A DNA stretch of 12,390 nucleotides from a bacterium (lineage in GTDB: Bacteria; Ratteibacteria; UBA8468; B48-G9; JAFGKM01), in contig JAGGVW010000050.1 in assembly GCA_021157805.1 (NCBI GenBank), forward strand, positions 1 through 12,390. Direction: 5' to 3'. A program made the translations under genes and the position numbers. The notes below the pieces were generated by a model, which was given only the letters and a program-made list of their open reading frames with translations, was not told the origin of the DNA and made no database searches. Below are positions 6,711-12,390 of the stretch, piece after piece (position 1 is the first letter of the stretch; each line of letters begins with the position of its first letter).

Positions 6711-8195
6711 ATGATAGATATCTTAATAATTATACTTTACATTGCAGGAATCCTGATTTTTGGGATGTTTAAGGCAAAAGAGGTTAAAAATATTGAGGAC
6801 TATCTTGTTGCTGGAAGAAGGGCTACAATCTTACCTCTTATTGGAACGCTGGTTATGACTGAATTCAACACTGCTACACTGATGGGATGGGCAAAAATTG
6901 GCTATAGTGCAGGTTTATTTGGGAGTATGGTTCCAATAGTATTTATAGTCGGTTATGGATTTTATACTCTATTTGGAGCAAAAAACTGGAAAAAAGTTAA
7001 TTATATATCAGTTGCTGAAATGTTTGAAGAAAGATATGGTAAAGATGTAAGAATGGTTATCAGTATAATAAATATTTTCTTACTCTTAATCCTCTGTAGT
7101 GCATATCTAAAAGCAATATCCTTAATTTTTAATATTACATTTGGACTGTCAGTAAATGCAACAATTGTTATAATATGTCTTGTTGTCCTTGCCTTTACTC
7201 TTGCGGGTGGATTGATTTCAGTTATATGGACAGACCTCTCTTCATTTTTTCTAACAATTATAACAATCCCCATTTTATTTTTTATTGCAATGAATAAAGC
7301 TGGTGGTATGGAAGGGCTGAGGACTGTTTATCAAGAAAATTATCTCGGATGGAAAATAATAGCAAACTGGAATGACCCTGTTCTTTCAACAAAATTTATT
7401 ATTTCTTATTCCATTCTTTTAACAATGTTGTATTTTACTGCTCCCTGGTATGCCCAGAGAATGTTTGCAGCAAAGGATGAAAAAACAGCATATTTATCAA
7501 TGGCATGGACAACATTTTTAACCTTTTTATTATATTTTTTAATAATGGTTGTTTGTGCTTTCTCAAAAGTGGGCTGGCCTCATTTAAAACATGAAGAAAT
7601 GTCATTAGGACTGGCAAATGTGATATCTTTCTGGCTCCCTGTTGGTTTAAGAGGTCTTGTGCTTGCTATGATATTCGCTGTTTGCCAAACAACATTGAGT
7701 TCTATTTGGAATACAAATGTTTCAATGATAACACAGGATATTTATGTCGGTGTTTTTAAGAAGGATGCAACGGAAAAAGAGAAGATGGTTTTCTCAAAAA
7801 TTATTACACTTATTCTTGCTTTATTTACAATACTTGGTTCAATTTACCTTATGAAATATATTTTAGCAATGCTTTTTATTGCTGATGTCCTTTTAACTGT
7901 TTCTTTTGCACCTGCAATTGGTGCGTTTTATTTTCCCTGGGTAAACAGGAAAGGAGCAATTGCAAGTATTGTTTCAACTTTAATAGTTGGCGTTGTCACT
8001 TTAATTTTGAAATGGGGTCCATATGGACTTGAGCATAACGAATGGATGGTATTATATGTTTCTACTGCACTACCTGTTATGTTTATTTCTCTTTTTGTTT
8101 TTTCAAAAATTACAAAGGCAGATGAGGAAGAGATTAAGCGAAGAAATACCTTTCTGAAAAAATTAGAGAGAAAAGAATCTATACAAAGTGTATAG
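6711..8195 (+). CDS. Sodium:solute symporter family (SSS) transporter
   Basis: This 494-residue membrane protein has long hydrophobic segments throughout, beginning with residues 3-19 and repeating about a dozen times. Family marks are the N-terminal YLVAGRRATILPLIGTLV (31-48), NTATLMGWAKIGYSAGLFG (53-71), and the SSS signature LAGGLISVIWTDLSS (164-178); the Gln common after WTD in this family is Ser here. The C-terminus is charged and cytoplasmic (KITKADEEEIKRRN and onwards). SSS proteins drive uptake of sugars, amino acids, sialic acid or carboxylates with Na+. Its place directly after the amine-dehydrogenase genes suggests it imports their substrate. That is inference, and the glycosidase genes facing it are an alternative client. 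AAGG at 6700-6703 is its ribosome binding site. It converges with the sialidase-like gene, stop codons only 5 bp apart, without a visible hairpin terminator. Confidence 0.9.
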   Translation: MIDILIIILYIAGILIFGMFKAKEVKNIEDYLVAGRRATILPLIGTLVMTEFNTATLMGWAKIGYSAGLFGSMVPIVFIVGYGFYTLFGAKNWKKVNYISVAEMFEERYGKDVRMVISIINIFLLLILCSAYLKAISLIFNITFGLSVNATIVIICLVVLAFTLAGGLISVIWTDLSSFFLTIITIPILFFIAMNKAGGMEGLRTVYQENYLGWKIIANWNDPVLSTKFIISYSILLTMLYFTAPWYAQRMFAAKDEKTAYLSMAWTTFLTFLLYFLIMVVCAFSKVGWPHLKHEEMSLGLANVISFWLPVGLRGLVLAMIFAVCQTTLSSIWNTNVSMITQDIYVGVFKKDATEKEKMVFSKIITLILALFTILGSIYLMKYILAMLFIADVLLTVSFAPAIGAFYFPWVNRKGAIASIVSTLIVGVVTLILKWGPYGLEHNEWMVLYVSTALPVMFISLFVFSKITKADEEEIKRRNTFLKKLERKESIQSV

Positions 8196-8200
8196 AAAAG

Positions 8201-9379
8201 TTAATTTGAAATTTTAATTCTGTATCTGTAATAATTTGCCTTCATCCAGTTTTCTGCTCCATTCTCAGCGTAACGAGTTAAAAATAAAACAATATCTCCA
8301 TTTTCTCTGTCCTGATAGAACCTGAAGTTTGACAGTTGTAGTTGTGGCGGTTCCCCTTCCTGCTGTCGGTCAATAATTCTTATAGTGTCCCTTTTTATAA
8401 AAAATGGTTCTTCATTTATCTCTGCAATTACAAGCGGGGTTCTCGGCCAGTTCCCATTAGGTCTTATTCCTTCAATACATAAGTTTCCTATCCAGTAAAC
8501 CTTCCCGTTTTTTATTGATCTGAATATACCGGAGCCAGTTGAACTTGATTCAATGGTCTCTCCATTATCACAGGAAAGAGGCACAGGTTCTGTCCAGGTA
8601 TCACAGTGATCTTCTGAAAAACTTACCCACTTATAACCTGGTTTATCAGGAAACATACTGTTATCACCCCTTAATATCATCGCAAATCTACCATTTTTGA
8701 GTTCTATAATGGCTGGTTCATAAAATCCTCTGGATGTTTTCTCAAGGTCAGGATAGACAGGTTTACTTAACTTCCATTCAATTTCTCCATTTTCTTTATA
8801 ATCGCCAAGAATATGGACAATTATCCCAGCAGGAGACCAGCATCCTTTATAATGAACAGGATTACCATCTTTATCAAGGAGTCGTCCCTGAGCAGGAAAA
8901 ACAATTCTTCCATTTGATGTTTTTATCGGTCTGCAAAAACTCACTGCAATTCCTCCCTGTATATTAAAATTTAAAGGGACTTCACCACTCCATCTGTCTG
9001 TTTTCGGGTCATAAATCTCAAGGACAACACTACAGGGAATGTCAACATTCATCTTATCCTGTGGATATAACCTTTTGTCTGTTATGGTTATCAATCTTTC
9101 TTTATCCGGGTCAAAAAAACCAGCAGATCCAGCATAGCGGACCTTACCTTCTGGAGTAATTTTCCCTTTTAAATGCAAGATAGGTTCTGTCCAGGTCTTG
9201 CCATTGTCATAACTAAATATATCAACAAAGTCATCATATCCATCTGAATAATCTTCTCTGCAATATCTATGCATCAAAATAGGTTTTTCGTTTGATATAT
9301 AGGTAACAAAGCACGGCATAACAGGCCTTCCCTTTTCATCCCATCCTAAAAACTTCTCTCTCTTAACATTTATATTCAT
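8201..9379 (-). CDS. BNR/Asp-box sialidase-like beta-propeller protein
   Basis: The 392-residue protein looks like a six-bladed propeller of the sialidase/neuraminidase superfamily. A clear Asp-box SYDNGKTW lies at 56-63 and a degenerate one, SEDHCDTW, at 255-262. FYEPAIIELKNGRFAMILRGDN (219-240) resembles the Glu/Arg strand of sialidases, and WPRTPLVIAEI (311-321) contains another candidate triad Arg. No signal peptide or membrane segment is present, so it is probably cytoplasmic, unlike secreted scavenging sialidases. It might be an exo-alpha-sialidase, a related glycosidase or lyase, or a non-catalytic propeller. GAGAGAGGGAAG just upstream of ATG 9379 is a good ribosome binding site. It is downstream of the GH20-like gene on the same strand, with a possible own promoter at 9410-9438. 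By eye it is slightly less A+T-rich than the plus-strand operon. Confidence 0.8.
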   Translation of the reverse strand: MNINVKREKFLGWDEKGRPVMPCFVTYISNEKPILMHRYCREDYSDGYDDFVDIFSYDNGKTWTEPILHLKGKITPEGKVRYAGSAGFFDPDKERLITITDKRLYPQDKMNVDIPCSVVLEIYDPKTDRWSGEVPLNFNIQGGIAVSFCRPIKTSNGRIVFPAQGRLLDKDGNPVHYKGCWSPAGIIVHILGDYKENGEIEWKLSKPVYPDLEKTSRGFYEPAIIELKNGRFAMILRGDNSMFPDKPGYKWVSFSEDHCDTWTEPVPLSCDNGETIESSSTGSGIFRSIKNGKVYWIGNLCIEGIRPNGNWPRTPLVIAEINEEPFFIKRDTIRIIDRQQEGEPPQLQLSNFRFYQDRENGDIVLFLTRYAENGAENWMKANYYRYRIKISN

Positions 9380-9409
9380 CTTCCCTCTCTCTTATTTTTA
9401 AAAATTCTT

Positions 9410-9438
9410 ATTATACAGACACCTCTCTCTCTATGAAC
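9410..9438 (-). promoter_or_regulatory. Candidate promoter for the sialidase-like gene
   Basis: On the minus strand, TATAAT (9415-9410) is followed by AAG and preceded at 17 bp by GTTCAT (9438-9433), or at 16 bp by TTCATA. The ATG lies 30 bp past the -10 box. TATAATAAG also occurs upstream of two other genes in this window (10897, 11449). It could be chance in A+T-rich DNA. Confidence 0.35.
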
Positions 9439-9676
9439 TGAATTTTATAAAAATCAATATTTTTCAACTTCAAGAGTTTTTTTATTTCTGTCTCTTTTAA
9501 TTTTGAATTCCCTTCTTCCTTACAAGATTCACTCCAGTATTTTCCAAGTTCAAAAATGCCTTTGTTTTTTATCTTCCTTATCAACCATCTATAAATATTT
9601 TCAGCAACTTGTTTTAAATATTCCTCAACTGCTTTTTATTAAGAAATTCAAAATACTCAATACTCCATGAAAATCT
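9411..9676 (-). pseudogene. Interrupted coding remnant following the GH20-like gene
   Basis: Immediately after the TAA (9679-9677) of the GH20-like gene, the same frame stays open and reads RFSWSIEYFEFLNKK. At an A5 run (9637-9633) one added base would restore a second frame that continues for 73 residues, beginning AVEEYLKQVAENIYRWLIRK and ending FIEREVSV at a TAA at 9413-9411. The amino-acid make-up is protein-like, with mixed charged and aromatic residues, but the stretch has no ATG start or ribosome binding site and one in-frame stop plus one frameshift. The best reading is a decayed C-terminal extension of the GH20-like protein or a remnant of a small neighbouring gene. A sequencing error in the homopolymer is also possible. 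No family recognised. This fills the 297 bp gap between the two minus-strand genes. Confidence 0.45.
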
Positions 9677-10627
9677 TTATGCGTCTTCTTTACTTTCTTG
9701 AAAGTATCTTTCTTTTGCAATTTTAACTGCTTCCATTGCCTTCAGGTGATTTTCAGACCATTCTTTAACTGTCGGTCTCCATACCGTCTGTAAAAAACCA
9801 ATCAGATTTTTTGAAGATATATTTTCCTTACAGAATTCAACTGTCTTTTCAAAATTTTCAAAATATGAGTGATTACTGCCAGCAGGAATTTGTTTAAATC
9901 CTGCCCTTTCAAGTTCTATGTATGCTTTAACATAAACATTATCAAGATTAAAATCAATTCCATAATACCAGTTACTCTGTATAACTGTTTTAGGCATCTT
10001 TTTTAAAAACTCTTCCCTGTGATTCCAAATATAATCACTCCATATCCAGGCACAAACATTATTTCTTTCCACAACATCCACCAAAAAATATAAGTCCTTC
10101 CACCATAAATCATACTGCCTTATAACTACATATTCTAATCCTCTTTGATGACCATATGTTTCTTCATCCATCCCAAGATGGAAAAACTTCGGTCTATCAA
10201 ATATTTCAACAACCTCTTCAATTAAATCACGACATACCCCATAATAGATATCTGTTGAAACCATTCTTGAATATTTTCCAAGCCAGACATCGTGAGTAGT
10301 TGAAAAATTCAATTTTGGAACTACCTCTATTCCACTTTCTTTTATCGTTTTCAATTTCTTTTTAAATTTTTCTATATCCCAGGACCCATCTATTGCAAGT
10401 TCTGGATGACTTTCATATCTAATTCCTTCTCCAATATCAATAACAAGTAAATTTATTCCATATTCAGGAAGTTTTTCAACAAAAAAGTCCCAGACATCCT
10501 CCCTACATCTCAGATGTGTCCTTGGAGGATAATCAATTTTTTCATCAGGATGAATTCTATGTTCATCTCCATGGTCTTCCCACATATTATAACCTAAATG
10601 AATTAAATATCCCCAGTATTTTCTCAT
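9677..10627 (-). CDS. GH20-like (beta-hexosaminidase clan) family protein
   Basis: The 316-residue product starts at ATG 10627, placed 5 bases after the near-perfect Shine-Dalgarno AAGGAGGTGA; an in-frame ATG at 10669 lies before that site and is rejected. It reads as a TIM-barrel glycosidase. FFHLGMDEE (148-156) matches the GH20 H-x-G-x-D-E catalytic signature, with D154 and E155 the expected Asp-Glu pair. Other barrel strands are LLVIDIGEGI (60-69), VVPKLNFSTTHDVW (102-115) and VCAWIWSDYIW (191-201). GH20 enzymes remove terminal GlcNAc or GalNAc by substrate-assisted catalysis. The protein is shorter than typical GH20 enzymes, lacks the GH20b N-terminal domain and has no signal peptide, so substrate and location may differ. 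I recall similar unnamed proteins from uncultured polysaccharide degraders. It forms a probable transcription unit with the sialidase-like gene. Confidence 0.75.
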   Translation of the reverse strand: MRKYWGYLIHLGYNMWEDHGDEHRIHPDEKIDYPPRTHLRCREDVWDFFVEKLPEYGINLLVIDIGEGIRYESHPELAIDGSWDIEKFKKKLKTIKESGIEVVPKLNFSTTHDVWLGKYSRMVSTDIYYGVCRDLIEEVVEIFDRPKFFHLGMDEETYGHQRGLEYVVIRQYDLWWKDLYFLVDVVERNNVCAWIWSDYIWNHREEFLKKMPKTVIQSNWYYGIDFNLDNVYVKAYIELERAGFKQIPAGSNHSYFENFEKTVEFCKENISSKNLIGFLQTVWRPTVKEWSENHLKAMEAVKIAKERYFQESKEDA

Positions 10628-10632
10628 CCATG

Positions 10633-10642
10633 TCACCTCCTT
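10633..10642 (-). promoter_or_regulatory. Strong ribosome binding site AAGGAGGTGA of the GH20-like gene
   Basis: This is the full complement of the usual bacterial anti-Shine-Dalgarno sequence, 5 bases before ATG 10627. It decides the start codon and shows standard bacterial translation initiation. Confidence 0.85.
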
Positions 10643-10669
10643 ATCATTTTTCTGAAATTCGACAGACAT

Positions 10670-10796
10670 AAGAAATTTTTTAAATTTTCCTCTTTCTACT
10701 AATTTTCAATTTTTTTCTAATTTTCTACTTTTTCTCTTTTTCAAGTTTTCAAATTTTGTTATATTATATCACACCTTTATTATACCCCCCAGAATT
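10670..10796. promoter_or_regulatory. Divergent intergenic region with TATAAT-like boxes on both strands
   Basis: Minus strand: TATAAT boxes at 10784-10779 and 10768-10763, and TTGACA at 10802-10797, but 12 and 28 bp apart, so no standard pair. Plus strand: TTGTTA (10756-10761), 16 bp, TATTAT (10778-10783). The part 10675-10755 is almost pure pyrimidine on the plus strand, giving the GH20-like mRNA a purine-rich leader. CTAATTTTC is repeated at 10699-10707 and 10717-10725. A C6 run (10785-10790) stands out in the A+T-rich surroundings. No ORF or RNA gene seen. Confidence 0.4.
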
Positions 10797-10896
10797 TGTC
10801 AAGAGATGTGAAAAACCCTTATCAGATAAAGGATTGGAGGAATTACAAAAAAACATTAATAATTCACAAACTCTTCCCCTTATGTCGGAATTTTGA

Positions 10897-10909
10897 TATA
10901 ATAAGTTTT
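10897..10909 (+). promoter_or_regulatory. -10 promoter element of the hexuloisomerase gene
   Basis: TATAAT at 10897-10902 followed by AAGTTTT, ending directly at ATG 10910. The element TATAATAAGTTTTA recurs before proC. No good -35 hexamer at 17 bp (TTCCCC at 10874). Confidence 0.5.
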
Positions 10910-11437
10910 ATGGGAAAAGAAATGAATGAAATAATCGAAGAGATTAAAAATTGTCTTGGCTTTATTAAAAAATTTAACTTTGAAAAAATTGAGAAAATTT
11001 TAAAAGAGAGTAAAAAAGTATTTATTGCTGGAACTGGAAGAAGCGAGCTTGTTGGGAAGATGTTTGCGATGCGACTGAGACAGATTGGATATGAAAGTTA
11101 TGTTGTTGGGGAAACAATAACCCCACCTGCTATTAAAAACGATATTGTGATTTTTATTTCCTATTCAGGAGAAAGAATTTCCCATATTGAAATTGCTAAA
11201 AGAGTGAAAAAAGAAGGAGTAAAAGTATTGTTAATAAGTTCATCAAAAGGTAAAAAGAAACTTTCTAAAATATCTGATTTTAATATTGAAATTCCAGCAA
11301 AAAAATCAGTGCAACTTGGAAATTCTCTTTTTGAACAATGTGTATTTATTTTTCTTGAATCATTCATACATTATATTAAAAAGAAAAAAAAGATAAGTGA
11401 AGAGAATTTCAGAAAGAGACACACAAACCTTGAATGA
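10910..11437 (+). CDS. hxlB: 6-phospho-3-hexuloisomerase (SIS domain)
   Basis: The 175-residue SIS-domain sugar-phosphate isomerase has strand-loop VFIAGTGRSELVGKMFAMRL (37-56), VVGETITPP (65-73), FISYSGERISHIEIAK (82-97), QLGNSLFEQ (135-143) and the terminal RHTNLE (170-175). The last two are hallmarks of PHI, which interconverts 3-hexulose 6-phosphate and fructose 6-phosphate in the ribulose monophosphate pathway. The usual SGSGeT phosphate-binding motif reads SYSGER. PHI serves formaldehyde fixation, or pentose-phosphate supply where transaldolase routes are lacking. Its partner hexulose-phosphate synthase is not in the window. The frame is open to a TTG at 10796, but family length and the -10 box at 10897 support ATG 10910; ATG 10922, behind GGGAAAAG, is an alternative giving 171 residues. 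It stands alone between promoters, not in the operon at 1-8195. Confidence 0.85.
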   Translation: MGKEMNEIIEEIKNCLGFIKKFNFEKIEKILKESKKVFIAGTGRSELVGKMFAMRLRQIGYESYVVGETITPPAIKNDIVIFISYSGERISHIEIAKRVKKEGVKVLLISSSKGKKKLSKISDFNIEIPAKKSVQLGNSLFEQCVFIFLESFIHYIKKKKKISEENFRKRHTNLE

Positions 11438-11448
11438 AATTTTTATGT

Positions 11449-11454
11449 TATAAT
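11449..11454 (+). promoter_or_regulatory. -10 promoter element of proC
   Basis: TATAAT, followed by AAGTTTTA, lies 26 bp before ATG 11481. Together with the identical element at 10897 it suggests separate initiation for each of the two genes. TTGAAT at 11430 is only 13 bp upstream, so the -35 is unclear. Confidence 0.5.
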
Positions 11455-11480
11455 AAGTTTTACTTCCAAAAGGATACAAA

Positions 11481-12287
11481 ATGAAAATAGGGATAATTGG
11501 ATTTGGTAATATGGGCAGAGCACTTGCAGAAGGTATTATCTCTGATAAAAAATTCACTTTTGATGATGTTGTTGTTTCTGATAAGAATAAAAAGAAAATT
11601 TCTATTGCGAAGAAAAAGGGATTTAAAACTGCGGGAAATAAAGAAGTTGCAAAAGAATCAGATGTTATTATTCTATCTGTAAAGCCATCTTTTATTGAAG
11701 AAGTTATTGAAGAGATAAATCCTGTTCTGGACAATAGAAAACTTTTAATTTCAATTGCAGCTGGAGTAAAGATTAAAAGTATTGAGAATAGATTAAAAAG
11801 GAAAACTCCTGTTATAAGAGTTATGCCAAATCTTAATGTTAAAGTAAAAATGGGAATAATTGTTTACTGTAAGGGAAAATATGCAAAAGATAAAAAGTAT
11901 GATTTAATTTTTAATGAAACTTTTTCTTCTCTCGGAATTGTTATGAAAATGCCAGAAGATAAATTTGATACAATAACAGCAATTTCAGGAAGTGGACCTG
12001 GTTTTATTTTTTATATTGCAGATGTTTTGGAAAAAATATGTGAAAAGAAAGAGATAGAAAGTAAAAAGGCAGTTGCACTTGTAAAGGGACTTTTTTATGG
12101 GAGTGGAAAAATGCTTTTTGAATCAGAGAAAACCCCTCAAGAATTGAAAAATATGGTTTGTTCTCCCAAAGGAACAACAATAGCAGGAATTGAAGTTTTT
12201 GAGAAAATTAATTTTCCAAAAATTTTTGAAAAAGTTGTAAATAAAAGTGAAAAAAGGAGTAAACAACTTTCAAAAGAGAGGAGGTAG
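11481..12287 (+). CDS. proC: Pyrroline-5-carboxylate reductase
   Basis: The 268-residue ProC catalyses NAD(P)H-dependent reduction of 1-pyrroline-5-carboxylate to L-proline, the last step of proline synthesis, in the cytoplasm. N-terminal Rossmann motif GFGNMG (7-12), VKPS (67-70), RVMPN (113-117), ISGSGPGF (168-175) and CSPKGTTIAGIEVF (227-240) are all in family order; the last is usually TSPGGTT, so a Lys replaces one Gly. Length is typical and the C-terminus (EKRSKQLS) is complete. ATG 11481 has AAAAGGA about 6 bp upstream. The gene lies 43 bp after the hexuloisomerase gene and likely has its own -10 box. A functional tie to the proline-dehydrogenase-like operon upstream is not needed to explain it. 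Confidence 0.93.
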   Translation: MKIGIIGFGNMGRALAEGIISDKKFTFDDVVVSDKNKKKISIAKKKGFKTAGNKEVAKESDVIILSVKPSFIEEVIEEINPVLDNRKLLISIAAGVKIKSIENRLKRKTPVIRVMPNLNVKVKMGIIVYCKGKYAKDKKYDLIFNETFSSLGIVMKMPEDKFDTITAISGSGPGFIFYIADVLEKICEKKEIESKKAVALVKGLFYGSGKMLFESEKTPQELKNMVCSPKGTTIAGIEVFEKINFPKIFEKVVNKSEKRSKQLSKERR

Positions 12288-12312
12288 GAGAGATAAGTAA
12301 ATACAGGAATAG

Positions 12313-12342
12313 TTCACAGATAGGAAATTAGACCGATATAAA
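12313..12342 (+). promoter_or_regulatory. Candidate promoter at the right edge
   Basis: TTCACA (12313-12318), 18 bp spacer, TATAAA (12337-12342). It lies in the short non-coding stretch after proC and could serve a gene that continues beyond the window. Confidence 0.3.
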
Positions 12343-12375
12343 ATGATATGGATAAAGAATCCTAAAGAAAATAAG

Positions 12376-12390
12376 ATGAAAGTAATAACA
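12376..12390 (+). CDS. Possible start of a gene cut by the window edge
   Basis: Five codons (MKVIT) are open to the end of the window. If the promoter at 12313-12342 is real, the in-frame ATG at 12343 abuts the -10 box and would not be transcribed, which leaves ATG 12376. The upstream AAAGAAAATAAG is a poor ribosome binding site. No family can be assigned from five residues. Confidence 0.2.

Noticed and set aside
8196..8200. Bidirectional terminator between the converging transporter and sialidase-like genes
   Set aside because: Only 5 bp separate the stop codons and no G+C-rich inverted repeat is visible around them.
10628..10669. Upstream ATG 10669 as start of the GH20-like gene
   Set aside because: The strong Shine-Dalgarno AAGGAGGTGA lies downstream of it and points to ATG 10627; the extra 14 residues look non-conserved.
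10796..10909. TTG 10796 as start of the hexuloisomerase gene
   Set aside because: The extra 38 residues do not resemble the family, no ribosome binding site precedes TTG, and a -10 box lies inside this stretch.
11360..11734. 124-codon open frame on the minus strand
   Set aside because: It overlaps the confidently identified hexuloisomerase and proC genes antisense, has no family features, and looks like a by-product of A+T-rich codon use.
3335..12287. A proline cycle linking the dehydrogenase operon with proC
   Set aside because: The dehydrogenase substrate is not identifiable as proline, and proC is a housekeeping gene about 5 kb away under its own promoter with opposite-strand genes between.

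Overview
The window is strongly A+T-rich (by eye about one third G+C; not computed) and densely coding. It uses ordinary bacterial Shine-Dalgarno sites (the best is AAGGAGGTGA), TATAAT-like -10 boxes and many overlapping genes. The gene set is an FeS/flavin amine-dehydrogenase complex, Gfo/Idh and URO-D family proteins, unusual GH20-like and BNR-type proteins, and a bacterial PHI. This suggests an uncultured, probably anaerobic, low-GC bacterium. No marker gene here fixes the phylum.

Region 1 (1-8195, plus strand) reads as one long operon that begins upstream of the window. It holds the 3' part of a cyclase/kynurenine-formamidase-family gene, a Gfo/Idh/MocA oxidoreductase, a URO-D-superfamily protein, a second Gfo/Idh/MocA oxidoreductase and a five-gene flavin/iron-sulfur dehydrogenase set. 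The set comprises a DAO-type subunit, a 2Fe-2S plug, an FAD/NAD subunit, a two-cluster ferredoxin and a BFD-like 2Fe-2S protein. It ends with a sodium:solute symporter. Between 427 and 6673 neighbouring genes overlap by 4-32 bp or are 2 bp apart, so translational coupling and a joint pathway are likely. The dehydrogenase set resembles the L-proline dehydrogenase / opine oxidase / HCN synthase architecture, so an imported N-substituted amino acid or imino acid is a reasonable guess for the substrate. The sequence does not identify it. Both Gfo/Idh proteins carry EYP in place of the usual EKP, as biliverdin reductase does, and the URO-D-like protein lacks the His/Cys metal-binding motif. The pathway therefore does not match a textbook one.

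Region 2 (8201-10669, minus strand) carries a GH20-like glycosidase gene followed by a BNR/Asp-box sialidase-like gene. Neither has a signal peptide, which suggests intracellular processing of an amino sugar or glycan fragment. Between them lies a coding-like but interrupted stretch: after the GH20-like stop codon the same frame stays open, then needs a one-base shift to continue to 9411. It looks like a decayed C-terminal extension or gene remnant.

Region 3 (10670-12390, plus strand) has a divergent intergenic region, then a 6-phospho-3-hexuloisomerase (SIS family) gene and proC. Each has its own TATAATAAGTTTTA element upstream. A last, weakly supported promoter and gene start lie at the right edge. 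I found no tRNA, rRNA, CRISPR array, insertion sequence or convincing hairpin terminator.
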